This document shows positions 19,601-27,397 of a DNA stretch of 64,000 nucleotides, piece after piece. Every line of letters starts with the position of its first letter. Positions within the stretch are counted from its first letter, which is position 1. The notes under the pieces were generated by a model that was not told the origin of the DNA, did not search any database, and saw only the letters and a list, made by a program, of their open reading frames with translations. This DNA comes from RGIG8244 sp045592785. GTDB taxonomy: Bacteria; Verrucomicrobiota; Lentisphaeria; Victivallales; UBA1829. A program made the translations under genes and the position numbers. The stretch lies in NCBI GenBank assembly GCA_045592785.1, contig JAZNVL010000031.1, forward strand, positions 3,335 through 67,334, written 5' to 3'.

Positions 19601-21294
19601 TGCTGGCTCCGGACTTCGCCAAACATTCCGGCAGTGTTCTGAATGTGGAGATCCTCACCATGACAGAATTGAACGCCGCGAAGACGGAAGGACGTGATCC
19701 GAAGCCGCTGACGGTCAAACTCAGATTGCAGCAGCTTTCCCAGTTGGCACGGACCAAGGGATATCAGACTGTCTTCAACGGGATCAACGACCGGCAGAAT
19801 CTGGAACGCGGTGTGTTCACCGGTATCGTCAGACTCCAGCTCGGGTCCGCAGGTGATGAAGTCAATGACGTCGTCGCCAGCAACGAAACATACAACCTGT
19901 TGAATGTGGGTAACAACACCGATCCCGATGCGTTCCGGATCCCCACTGTGATCGTTTCCGGTACGGATACGCTTTCCATCATCTGCAAAGGTGAGGACGG
20001 AAAAGTCCTGGCGAAACAGGATGTCCAGTTGCGGTCCGATGGGGAACTTGGACTCTACGACAAAGCATATCTCACCCCGAATCACTCGGTGCATCTGGGC
20101 CAGAACTTCTATGTTCAGGTGTACGATCCGGACTGCGATGTGACTGCGGAACGTGACAATGTGACGGTGAAAGTTGCGGCGAAGACGGGCGATAAGATCG
20201 ACCTGGTCCTTTCGGAAACGCTGCCTCATTCCGGTATTTTCTCCGGTTCCATGAAGGTGGATGTGAAACCGAAACCGCTGACTGGTGAAACCGAACCCAA
20301 GAAGTTGGAAAACAACATTCTCTGGACCAGCTTCGGTGATAAAGTCACCTTCACTTACACCGATGAAAAACCCCTTGCCGGCAATAAAGCAATCGCTCAC
20401 ACGAAGGAAGGCGAAGTGGTCATCGGTTCTGACGGGGAAGTGGCAGTCTTCACCAAGAAGTTCAAAGATCCCGAAATGGCTGTGAAGACCAACTTCCTCA
20501 TGGCGGAAGCATTGTTCGAAATGGCGAAGAGTCACCGCAATATGCGTGATGAAGAAAAAGAAAAACAGGCACAGGAAGAAATCGCCAAGGGAAAACGCGT
20601 GCTGGAAGAAGCACTGCGTGATTATCCCGATACCGCGCTCAAAGCGCAGGGCGACTTCCTGCTGGCAAACCTGGCGCAGCAGTTGGAAAATTACAACGAT
20701 GCGATCGGACTTTATTCTTCCGTCCTGGCAAGATATCCGGACAGCGAATATGCGGTCAAGAGTCAGTTCCAGAAGGCAGTCTGTCTGGAAAAACTCGGGC
20801 AGTTCATCCCTGCCTGCGAAGAGTATGTGAAACTGACTTATCTGTATCCCAATGATAAGCTTGCTGCGGATGCAAAACTCCGCCTGGCGAACCATTACTA
20901 CAAACAGAAAAACTATAAGTCCTCCGCCTCCATCTTCCGGAAGTTTGCGGAACATCATCCGGATCATCCGCTGGCATCCAAAGGTCTGATGCTCGCCGGC
21001 TACTCCGCGGTGAAGTTCGAAGAACTCAAGATCAAGACGGCGGAAGCCATGAAGACGAAATACAGACCGGACTACACCACCGCGTGTAAGATCTTCCAGG
21101 ATCTCATCGATAACTTCCCGGATGATAAACAGATGCGTCCCGAAGCCATGTACTGGCTGGGTGACCTCTGGTTCAAGATAGGCGGCGATAAAGCAGCCAA
21201 GAGTTATCAGATGCTCCAGAATCTGGTCTGGGATTATCCGGAAACCCGGTGGGCGAAACTGGCACGCGGTCGTCTCGCGGAACGTCAGGAGTAA
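13636..21294 (+). CDS. Giant secreted TPR / beta-domain protein (module B)
   Basis: About 2552 residues from the preferred ATG at 13636, chosen because GGAG at 13623-13626 is well spaced; the frame is open back to 13591. A signal peptide ends near PVTAG. The first half is helical repeat. The middle carries three similar beta segments, near residues 1376, 1822 and 2161, each with a DPD motif, a VKV/VEI strand, L.ET and SG.F or TG.F. A PA14-like region lies near 1541-1668 (GYFYVPENMTAELKF, KGIHHLAVYALDS). The C terminus (about 2280-2550) is TPR of BamD/YbgF style (YPDSEYA, YPNDKLAADAKLRLA). I infer a periplasmic or outer-membrane scaffold. No published name is known to me. Confidence 0.85.
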   Translation: MGTKHKNCLCAAAALLAFAMTMPVTAGPLDTAKELYGAGKYAECAKTLEKDAVRPDAPLEMQVLFMRANMRAGNAISATTAAAQILKQMKKPTLDILFDAAESARLAGEDTVALSRYLAFCNHPDAEKDKRFMTAAAYLTARGAYPEVFLKYAKAMGAVAMRMDVRGYFTDLIRARDNTSIARFIPGYMALYKDDQAMLDFLGTNLYHNANNLGAGQLGVVNALLDSGMPLPYLAGGYIVRAYDVCKVSNSERYRMGGRYVEKTGMIPGDEGVYILPAIQYIASIEDDVPKTAAAKTFFANYKYLLKSKDAGAISKFILYVGNADKKAFSFVKPEIMAKLYRRLHELRYKPYTAANMGPEYDAIIYKLFANDQVKQVRFLKDILTTLPGNSSDARYLFRTDITGSAAGAKDSNIRIWLESVAGNNKEKERVAVVYSLAELQTNKFMTKFYRGVTDTVALGDYDVGTLMASIAGVNAKAASSVKAVMDGVKISGSNEKNKQLIAAMARINTMKEDPGFAALEKFNGKGSNPVFAASSAVLAIGYNTKRLKDMDSAVERFVSAYKGKLPASFDQISNLEQLAAWKVFYLSLRYHGLRDGAYIQRNLKRWLPKIDAYGDPLCAALDAAGWHDEHLTRKWVDGLYVNTVKALAPLLAKAPKDVPHFPYSGYLCNRTMNKPNSNQSVLVPIYARFPQISLAYLGVNVLTMSPDYLIKQYEAILNSGSEYLKTDYVYGMAGVLRARAAKDKYNVPLSFVKNHLAKYMELCKKENTLSVAGEMEVMSTASAADRQALLEFYITQVAKRTNNDRFLTYQTLLTARGSWNAAIICTVLEKGVRAHLIDNGFIKNPTGMVMSNNALFEAVNQVLGNKEATQPQKDSVKIIAQEFQDALLARDIISRFESWSYLAPRLEGFLDRKNADALLTGSATMVIAETLKRATNAWYATQSVDRVYKTITDRAAPQTKYVFLTSVSGGTADFNVEMKNKYLSEISKLSKDIPGIVPVPKTDPAYNLFVAVNQKKDGNALHAWSMIRDRFPLLTQRWKEFEFEFVLWALDMARTQKMYKEAATLAQTLWLDEGRLSPEYAAQLALIKGDIYRDEKNYPIARLEYESLNNSKRCNQTPAGRMAKFRLVELLILTEDFGSARTMLERLTDSNTLVDQAEAYYLLAKLEFASDSYEQTNEFLKEVFQRVYNHVEGRLLEATVKLKMGRVEDDEVAIGTQKLAKIQVPGRPLILQIVDQNLGVIRGGKSLPVLVTTTNGKDREIISLLPSASDMNKFTANVPTALGRAVPNNGQIELNGSDTIEYQIDPEFQKANNIVRGKNVKIICSSAKLYAGAQLAGNDETQEELRFQREMAMTTGAAFREFGKVIRPGNTIYIRVNDPDMSMHSNKRDTIKVDLTCNSGDQLLGFELTETGACTGVFEGKVPTAIPFPNVTVSSAPEGQDVNAVINSTKNTTWTSNAAEKGMQWIEVDTMSSHQLKQMNITLPNVESVKSLRFYGSLDSGDELLCAYPVTADDKIRGGLTVRTVDNPTGAYRQNLAGLFKKAGDGVWVANPVSYRSISKSRFRDRNGLVATEISGYFYVPENMTAELKFLQQANDGQTCQVVIDKKLVMSSRMNAAGIMSTKLVQLQKGIHHLAVYALDSAKNSSVQLGMLQADGSEVPLPAAWFDASKHPELMEYLRPKGKITKTANGFRVDMETDARFRRFRWQFDEFVGRQIEVSKISATNLEDEAILPVEHDLSTGKNNQTLEIAPADTITVRYHDERRIEEDKAILADTLSSSFVNATVAFEYEEVFLDEEGVPHSEMKSAVRVSKNDTVTVSVYDPDSDQSEDQETVDVEIVTSSGEKITMKLLETTDSYSRGRFSDILKFGDVSDGSKNTIKLQMGDTVTARFLDKENNSPGIPVHRTAFLENSVTNRVSVNVYSAKPEMIEDRSVAARAKIKMMRDKGDKREDIKIFKEVISVTPIKQDPKAKDAPAIANTKAPLLFDVLAPDFAKHSGSVLNVEILTMTELNAAKTEGRDPKPLTVKLRLQQLSQLARTKGYQTVFNGINDRQNLERGVFTGIVRLQLGSAGDEVNDVVASNETYNLLNVGNNTDPDAFRIPTVIVSGTDTLSIICKGEDGKVLAKQDVQLRSDGELGLYDKAYLTPNHSVHLGQNFYVQVYDPDCDVTAERDNVTVKVAAKTGDKIDLVLSETLPHSGIFSGSMKVDVKPKPLTGETEPKKLENNILWTSFGDKVTFTYTDEKPLAGNKAIAHTKEGEVVIGSDGEVAVFTKKFKDPEMAVKTNFLMAEALFEMAKSHRNMRDEEKEKQAQEEIAKGKRVLEEALRDYPDTALKAQGDFLLANLAQQLENYNDAIGLYSSVLARYPDSEYAVKSQFQKAVCLEKLGQFIPACEEYVKLTYLYPNDKLAADAKLRLANHYYKQKNYKSSASIFRKFAEHHPDHPLASKGLMLAGYSAVKFEELKIKTAEAMKTKYRPDYTTACKIFQDLIDNFPDDKQMRPEAMYWLGDLWFKIGGDKAAKSYQMLQNLVWDYPETRWAKLARGRLAERQE

Positions 21295-21309
21295 TCAGAG
21301 AAAGAGTCG

Positions 21310-21339
21310 ATCCCCGGCGTTGGCAGCAATGCCGGGGAT
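21310..21339 (+). terminator. Intercistronic hairpin after the giant gene
   Basis: Nine-base perfect arms (21310-21318 and 21331-21339) with three further inner pairs. There is no T-run afterwards, so it is more likely an mRNA-stabilising or attenuating stem between two operon genes than a full terminator. Confidence 0.5.
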
Positions 21340-21372
21340 AAAACAGCAACCTGTCACATCGTTGGAAATAAT

Positions 21373-22974
21373 ATGAAAAAGTTGATTTATCTGATTGCAG
21401 TCCTCCTGGTATGCGGTTCTGCATTGCAAGCGCAGGAAGAATATTGGCGTGTGGTCTCTGCTGAACAGGTGAAGACGATGAACGCCTTTGAACGTGCGCA
21501 GTACCTCAAAGGACTGAACGCCCTCAATGCGAAACAATATCGGTCCGCGGCATTGGAATTCGAACGTTTTACGCTCCAGTTCCAGAGTTCCGATATGAAG
21601 CCTTATATGATCTTCCTCCGCGCGTATTCTCTTTATTGCGCCAAGGACCGGAACAAAGCGATTTCCGTATTCAATGAAGTCGTGGACTATTTCCCCGGGG
21701 AGATCAATGCGGCTGCACCTGCCATTTATTATCGCGGGATGGCGCATTTTGACAACGGCGATTATGCCAAGGGTATGACCTCCATGAAGGAAGTCATCGA
21801 CGATGCGGATTATCAGGAACACCGTGTTGCGGCAAGTGCCTCGCTGCAGTTGGTCCGCAACTATTGGCGGAACAAAGAACCGGAGAAGGCTGCCGCTTAT
21901 CTGAAACAGATCTTTGATAATTTCCGCAAGAAAGCACCCAGTACTGCCGATTCCGCACGGGATCTTTACGTTGCATATTGTATGGCAACGGGACGTCACA
22001 AGGAGTATCAGGCATGGTATTTTGAAACGTTTGCCGCCGATGCCGTGGAAAAAAAATTGAACCGTGAACAGTTCCGTATCAATATGGCGGAACTGCCCTA
22101 CCGGCTCGTGGTCCATTATTACCATTCTCTGTTCAATCATGATGACCGGATCAACAAATATCGCGGTTACAAGAAAAAAGGCGGCACGGATCCTTATGAA
22201 CAGGTATGGCAGGTATTGAAAGATCTGCGGTCCAGTTACGAAAAAGAAGGGAAACTGTGGGATTGGTTCGAACATGTGATCCGTCTGAATGTGTATCGCA
22301 GATTCATGAAACCTGCGGAACTGGAAGATATCGTTGCCCAGTGCTGCAAACATGTTGCCACCCTTTCCATTGAGAAGGATGTGAACCGCAGAGTCAATTG
22401 TTACAATCATATTGTCAGCCTGCTGATCCAGGCGAGAAGATTCGATCAGGCGACTTACGTCAACAACCGGATCGACAATCTGAAAACACGCGGCTGGAAT
22501 GAATATGAGATCCTCCGTCACCAGAACAAGTGGCAGGAAAGTATCGCGCAGCTTGACCGGATCCGCGCCAATTTCAAAGATGATGCGAATCTTGTCCGCA
22601 GAGCCAACTGGGCGCGCGGCTGGATCTATCGTGATCAACTGCGCAAGTATGATGATGCCATTGCGGCATACCGTGAAGTTGCGGATCCCCCGCGGAACCT
22701 GTGGGATATCGCAGAATGTCACAAGCGCAAAAATGATAAAAATGCAGCGATCCGTCAGTATATAGAGATCGAAAATGCGTTCCCCAATGATGGCCCGGCT
22801 GCCGCATGGGCGAGAGCGGATTACTATCATCATCTGGGTGACAAGACCATGGCGGTGAAAGAAGGACGCTATATCATGAAGAAGTATCCGAAGTCAAGAC
22901 AGTCTTCCTACGCTCATCAGTTGCTGGAAAAATACGGTATCGAAACCGGCGGCGGTGTCGTGGATGATATGTAA
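21373..22974 (+). CDS. Secreted TPR protein (module B)
   Basis: A 533-residue protein with a signal peptide (about 1-20, cleavage likely after LQA). TPR-like helical pairs run throughout, including AAYLKQIFDNF and AAIRQYIEIENAFPNDGPAA. It sits between the giant protein and a third TPR protein, all in the same direction. It probably belongs to the same periplasmic assembly. Nothing in it suggests an enzyme. The hairpin at 21310-21339 lies just before it. Confidence 0.8.
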   Translation: MKKLIYLIAVLLVCGSALQAQEEYWRVVSAEQVKTMNAFERAQYLKGLNALNAKQYRSAALEFERFTLQFQSSDMKPYMIFLRAYSLYCAKDRNKAISVFNEVVDYFPGEINAAAPAIYYRGMAHFDNGDYAKGMTSMKEVIDDADYQEHRVAASASLQLVRNYWRNKEPEKAAAYLKQIFDNFRKKAPSTADSARDLYVAYCMATGRHKEYQAWYFETFAADAVEKKLNREQFRINMAELPYRLVVHYYHSLFNHDDRINKYRGYKKKGGTDPYEQVWQVLKDLRSSYEKEGKLWDWFEHVIRLNVYRRFMKPAELEDIVAQCCKHVATLSIEKDVNRRVNCYNHIVSLLIQARRFDQATYVNNRIDNLKTRGWNEYEILRHQNKWQESIAQLDRIRANFKDDANLVRRANWARGWIYRDQLRKYDDAIAAYREVADPPRNLWDIAECHKRKNDKNAAIRQYIEIENAFPNDGPAAAWARADYYHHLGDKTMAVKEGRYIMKKYPKSRQSSYAHQLLEKYGIETGGGVVDDM

Positions 22975-23019
22975 TATGGTTTTTAAGATGAAGTTTAATA
23001 TAAAACAGGATGAGACATT

Positions 23020-25380
23020 ATGAAAAACATGTACCGGTCAGGAATCCTTCCCCGTTTGCTCATTTGCGCAGCGGTATTCGGCACAGTCTGCACAGTTGCG
23101 GCAGACCAGGCATTTGCACAGGCTCCTAAAAAGTCCGCCAAAACCCCGAAAAAGGGCAGAGGAAACGATATGGAGTACGATGCCCAGGCAATGCTGAAAA
23201 AGGGGATCGAATATCTGGAAATGAAACAGGAAGAACGCGGGGTGAAGACGATCACCCAGGTCACATTGCAGTATCCCGAATCCAAAGCGGCATTCCAGGC
23301 GGAAGTCGTTCTCGGTAATTATTACATCGAAAAACGGCAATACGACCTGGCTGTCAAACGTTTGCAGAAAGTCGCCCAGCATGAAGATCCCGAAATCCAG
23401 GCGGAAGCCCTTTACAAAATCGGTATCTGTTACTTCAATTCCGGCGAATACAATAAAGCGTTCCTCTCTCTCCGTCAGGTCACAAACAAGTTCCCCGGAA
23501 GCGTTCATGCCAATGAAGCATATTATTACATCGGGTTGTGTCACTTCAGTTTGAACCGCTGGACACAGGCCGTGGATGCGTTGGAACGGGTGGGCACCAG
23601 CGTGAATGCACAGAACAAAACTCCCGAGGCAAAAACCGAAGCCGGACTCCTGCTGGCGGAAGCCGGACAGCGTTTGTTCGTCAAGATCCAGGACGAAGAC
23701 CTGGCAGTTCTCATCACCGAAGATTCCGGCAAGGTGCTGAAAGTTCGCCTTACCAATGAAAACGGGGATGAAGAAACCATCGAACTGGAAGGTCTGGGCA
23801 AAGAAGGTGCGACCTTTATCGGCTCCATTGCCACACAGCCCGGCATCGCCGCAAAAAATGACGGTACTCTCCAGATCAAGGGCGGCGATAAAGTCACCGT
23901 TACTTACGTTGATACCCATACCGATTCCGGCAAAACCAATGTGGAAGTCAAAGCCATGATCCCCATGGTCTCCACGGCTTCTGTCGGTTTCACCAGCGGT
24001 AACTATCAGGATTACTGCTACGGTATCTTCGGCGCACAGGATTTCTTCATGCGTGTCCGTGACCTGGATAAAGACGTGACACCCCAGCCCGATACTGTTA
24101 CCGTGAAAGTCACCTCCCTCTACAAAGTGGAAAAGGAAGAAGACCTTTCCGCCGGGATCAACTTTGATGATCAGGAACCCGAATATCAGATCCGTGACAC
24201 CAAAGAATTTGTGCTGAAAGAAACCGGTCCCCGTACCGGTATCTTTACCGCTGTTTCCAAAACAAATCTTCTGGAAGAACCCAGGAAAGAAGAGAAGGAA
24301 GATGTTCCTCCGGGATCCGAAGCACCTGTTGCGGCTCCTGCTCCCGCTCCTGCGGCGGCATCTGCGGATGATGACAAATATCTGCGTGTGATGAATGGCG
24401 ATACCATGCAGATCGAATATGTGGATGATGTGCACATTGCGGGGAACGAACCTGTGACCCGTATTTTCAAATCGAAACTGATGGTCGGCGAGATCTCCAA
24501 CGTGCTTTCCCAGTCCCGCGAAGTGGATGACCTGGTCGTGAAGGCGAGAAAGAACCTGATCGAAAGTAAGATGCTGCTCTATCTGGCACAGATCTTCAAG
24601 GAAGTCGGTCTGATCGAATATGCCAATGCACGCGCAGCCGAAGGTCTGGTGAAAGTGGATACGGTCCTGAGCATTCATTCCGATGCTCCGCTGGAACATG
24701 GGATCCTGGAAGATGCGTTCAATACGAAATGGGAACTCTTCATCGTACAGGATAAGATCCGTGATGCCATCAAGGTCTGCAGTATGCTGATCAAGACATT
24801 CCCCGAATCCACACTTGTTGACCGCGCTCTGATGAAGATCGCCGAGATCAAGATCAAAGAAGGCGACAACCGTTCTGTGCAGGAAGGTTTGAATATCTAC
24901 CGCGGTATCCTGCAGCTGCCGAAATCCGATTTGAAGGCGGAAGCGCAGTATCGTATTGCGGAAGTCTCTATGGCGGGCGCAGTGGCGAAGACCCGGGAAA
25001 TGCAGGCGAAGGACCCGACTTACAAGCCCAATTATGCGGCTGTGATGGCGGAATTCAAGAAATGCTCTGACAACTATCCGGACTCCGCATTTGCCGGAAA
25101 ATCTCTGGAAAAGATCGCCGACTTCTACCTGGAAGGAAACGACTTCCAGCGCGTGATGGATATGATGGAACAGATCTTCCAGGATTATCCCGACGGCGAC
25201 TTCCTGGATCGTATGCTCTACAAATGGGCTGTTGCCGCATTCAAACTGGAACGTTTCCAGGTCGCTAATGAAAAATGCGAACAGCTTATGAGTGAATATC
25301 CCAACTCTGCCGAAGCGAAAAAGGCCAATCAGCTCCGTCAGCTGATCCGGAACCGTGTCGCAGCTCTCAATGAAGAATAA
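23020..25380 (+). CDS. Secreted TPR protein with DPD-type beta domains (module B)
   Basis: A 786-residue protein. The signal peptide (about 1-34) ends AFAQ. N-terminal TPRs (about 45-205) include YPESKAAFQAEVVLGNYYIE. A beta region (about 215-480) has two segments: IQDEDLAVLI, then RVRDLDKDV followed by DTVTVKV and KETGPRTGIF. The second segment uses the same pattern as the three in the giant protein. An Ala/Pro linker lies near 430-450, and TPRs resume from about 510. The shared beta pattern links it structurally with the giant protein and suggests they arose by rearrangement of one ancestor. Confidence 0.82.
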   Translation: MKNMYRSGILPRLLICAAVFGTVCTVAADQAFAQAPKKSAKTPKKGRGNDMEYDAQAMLKKGIEYLEMKQEERGVKTITQVTLQYPESKAAFQAEVVLGNYYIEKRQYDLAVKRLQKVAQHEDPEIQAEALYKIGICYFNSGEYNKAFLSLRQVTNKFPGSVHANEAYYYIGLCHFSLNRWTQAVDALERVGTSVNAQNKTPEAKTEAGLLLAEAGQRLFVKIQDEDLAVLITEDSGKVLKVRLTNENGDEETIELEGLGKEGATFIGSIATQPGIAAKNDGTLQIKGGDKVTVTYVDTHTDSGKTNVEVKAMIPMVSTASVGFTSGNYQDYCYGIFGAQDFFMRVRDLDKDVTPQPDTVTVKVTSLYKVEKEEDLSAGINFDDQEPEYQIRDTKEFVLKETGPRTGIFTAVSKTNLLEEPRKEEKEDVPPGSEAPVAAPAPAPAAASADDDKYLRVMNGDTMQIEYVDDVHIAGNEPVTRIFKSKLMVGEISNVLSQSREVDDLVVKARKNLIESKMLLYLAQIFKEVGLIEYANARAAEGLVKVDTVLSIHSDAPLEHGILEDAFNTKWELFIVQDKIRDAIKVCSMLIKTFPESTLVDRALMKIAEIKIKEGDNRSVQEGLNIYRGILQLPKSDLKAEAQYRIAEVSMAGAVAKTREMQAKDPTYKPNYAAVMAEFKKCSDNYPDSAFAGKSLEKIADFYLEGNDFQRVMDMMEQIFQDYPDGDFLDRMLYKWAVAAFKLERFQVANEKCEQLMSEYPNSAEAKKANQLRQLIRNRVAALNEE

Positions 25381-25410
25381 TTAACATTTAACGTATAAGG
25401 AGTTTTAATT

Positions 25411-26052
25411 ATGCTCGAATTTATTTTCAATGGCGGATTTCTCATGTATCCGCTGGTCCTTCTTTCTGTGGTCGGTGTCGCCATCATGATCGACCGTGCC
25501 TGTGCATTCCATGCGGCAGCGCGTGACAACGAGGCGTTGAAACGCGATGTGATGGAAGCAGTGGAAGACAACCGTCTGGAAGATGCAGAACAAATCTGCG
25601 CGAATGTGGGTGGTCCTGTGGCAGCCGTGCTGCTGGTGGGGATCCAGAAATTCCGTAAACTGGCGGATTCCGACCGCCCCATGAACGAAGTCAGTGATAT
25701 CGTGCGTAAATCCATGGAAGATTATGCTCCGGTCGCGCTCGGTACCCTGGAACGGAATGTCAGCACACTCCCCATCGTGGCAAGTCTTTCCCCGCTGATC
25801 GGGATGACCGGTACTGTCACCGGGATGATCGGGTCCTTCAACGCGATGGCGGAATCCACCACGCTGGAAGCGACGACGGTATCCGCCGGTATTTCGGAAG
25901 CTCTGATTACGACCGCAGCCGGTCTGATCATTGCCATGCCTTCTGTGATCGCCTATAACATTTTCACCAAGCGTATCGATGCCAGTGTCATGGATCTTGA
26001 TATGGCATGCACACAGCTGGTGGACTACATTGCACTGGATTACAAGAAATAA
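25411..26052 (+). CDS. MotA/TolQ/ExbB-family proton channel (module B)
   Basis: A 213-residue ExbB-type subunit. The first membrane helix (about 8-26) is followed by a cytoplasmic loop. The core has SPLIGMTGTVTGMIGSF near 130-146 and ALITTAAGLIIAMPSVIAY near 165-183. It begins without a signal peptide, unlike the module A copy. AAGGAG lies at 25397-25402, well spaced from the ATG. It is 30 bases after a TPR gene and 21 before exbD, so TPR proteins and motor are made together. Confidence 0.95.
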   Translation: MLEFIFNGGFLMYPLVLLSVVGVAIMIDRACAFHAAARDNEALKRDVMEAVEDNRLEDAEQICANVGGPVAAVLLVGIQKFRKLADSDRPMNEVSDIVRKSMEDYAPVALGTLERNVSTLPIVASLSPLIGMTGTVTGMIGSFNAMAESTTLEATTVSAGISEALITTAAGLIIAMPSVIAYNIFTKRIDASVMDLDMACTQLVDYIALDYKK

Positions 26053-26073
26053 TCACTGGAACGAAGGCGCAAC

Positions 26074-26520
26074 ATGATCAAACGACGCAAAAGACCGGCA
26101 CTGACCGATATCGAAGTGGGTTCCTTCTCCGATATTGCGTTCCTGCTGATCATCTTCTTCATCCTTACCACGCAGATTGTCCGGCTTGTGGGCAAGACCG
26201 TGGAAATCCCTTCCGGTTCCGAATCGAAACAGGAAGAAAAGAAGGAGGACAAGAAGCAGTTAATGGTCCACATGACAGGCGCGAACAAGATTACCATCAA
26301 TGATGAAACGGCGAATTTGACTCTGGATGATTTGAAAAACCGTCTGATCGCGGAAGATTTCGAATCCAAAACCAAACCGGAAGAAAAATTCGTGATCCTG
26401 GATGCCCAGCCCGACGTCCCCTACGAAGTCTATTACAAAGTCGTAATGATGATCGATGAATGCGGCGGGAAACTGGCGATCCTGGAACCGGAAGATAACA
26501 AGAAGAAAGGAGGCAGCTGA
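26074..26520 (+). CDS. ExbD/TolR-family protein, first copy of module B
   Basis: A 148-residue single-pass protein with the functional Asp in GSFSDIAFLLIIFFILT (D20). Its charged periplasmic segment follows, with a Lys/Glu stretch near 50-62. It overlaps the next exbD at one base (stop ends at 26520, next start at 26520). Such overlap points to coupled translation and a fixed ratio of the two ExbDs. Confidence 0.93.
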   Translation: MIKRRKRPALTDIEVGSFSDIAFLLIIFFILTTQIVRLVGKTVEIPSGSESKQEEKKEDKKQLMVHMTGANKITINDETANLTLDDLKNRLIAEDFESKTKPEEKFVILDAQPDVPYEVYYKVVMMIDECGGKLAILEPEDNKKKGGS

Positions 26521-26942
26521 TGGCGTTGAGAAATAAAAAGCGCAGCGGCGGTCCTCTGCCGGTACCCACTACATCCATGGGTGATATCGCGTTCCTGCTG
26601 ATCATCTTTTTCATGCTGACCAGTAAGTTCATGCAGGAATCTCATGTGGAATATCAGAACGCAAAATCTCCGGACGTGGAGTCTATCGAAGACTTTCCCA
26701 TTTCTGTCATCCTGGATTCCAAGGGTGAGATCTGGCTGCAGGGACAACCCTGCGGGTCTGCGGAGACCATGCGTATGGGTGTGGAAGTTCTCCGTGGCGA
26801 CAGCAAGGATACGAAAGTATTGTTGAAGATCCACAATGGAGCAACGCAGCAGCAATATGGTCCGGTGATCCAGAATCTGGCGCAGGCCGGAGTCAAGATC
26901 GCCTTCGTGGGCGAACGTTCGTCGGACTATTCAATCGAGTAA
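26520..26942 (+). CDS. ExbD/TolR-family protein, second copy of module B
   Basis: A 140-residue single-pass protein with an intact Asp in TSMGDIAFLLIIFFMLT (D22). The periplasmic part has the usual VILDSKGEIWLQG type strand. Together with the preceding gene it makes the same ExbB-ExbD-ExbD set as module A, but the two modules differ enough in sequence to be old paralogues rather than a recent copy. Confidence 0.92.
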   Translation: MALRNKKRSGGPLPVPTTSMGDIAFLLIIFFMLTSKFMQESHVEYQNAKSPDVESIEDFPISVILDSKGEIWLQGQPCGSAETMRMGVEVLRGDSKDTKVLLKIHNGATQQQYGPVIQNLAQAGVKIAFVGERSSDYSIE

Positions 26943-26967
26943 CATATATAAACAGGAGTATATAATC

Positions 26968-27375
26968 ATGTCGGAAGAAAAAATCAATCCCAACGATCTC
27001 GTTGCCGTGATCGCAAAGCCCCGTCTTACGGTGAGCCTTATAATTTCATTTGTTGTCCACGTTGTCCTGCTGATCCTTTGTTCCATCGGATTCCTGCAGC
27101 TTTGTTTCCAGTATAAGACCGTTCATCCGAAGGAAGCGATCAAACTGGAACAGAAACTTGCCAAAGAAGAAGCGGAAAAGAAAGAAAAAGAAGAAAAACT
27201 CAAACTTGCACAGCTCCGTGCCAAGGAAGAAGCGGAAAAGAAAGCGGCGGAAGAAAAAGCCAAACAGTCCGCTCAGCCTGCGGAACGGAAGAAAAGCAAA
27301 ATCGAACAGCAGTTGGAAGAAACTCTTCCTCCCTCTTCTGCATCCGGCAGTCTTGACGGCGGTCTTTCATTGTAA
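26968..27375 (+). CDS. TonB/TolA-like membrane-anchored coiled-coil protein lacking a TonB C-terminal domain
   Basis: A 135-residue protein. One membrane helix (about 22-47) contains S27 and H31, the same Ser-x3-His spacing found in the TonB anchor that touches ExbB/ExbD. A Lys/Glu/Ala coiled coil (about 55-112) like that of TolA follows, then a short Ser/Gly tail. The roughly 90-residue TonB C-terminal fold is absent. Its place directly after ExbD suggests it is the motor's energised partner. This is inference from the helix and the context. Confidence 0.65.
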   Translation: MSEEKINPNDLVAVIAKPRLTVSLIISFVVHVVLLILCSIGFLQLCFQYKTVHPKEAIKLEQKLAKEEAEKKEKEEKLKLAQLRAKEEAEKKAAEEKAKQSAQPAERKKSKIEQQLEETLPPSSASGSLDGGLSL

Positions 27376-27397
27376 TTACAGCGGGATTTGATACACT

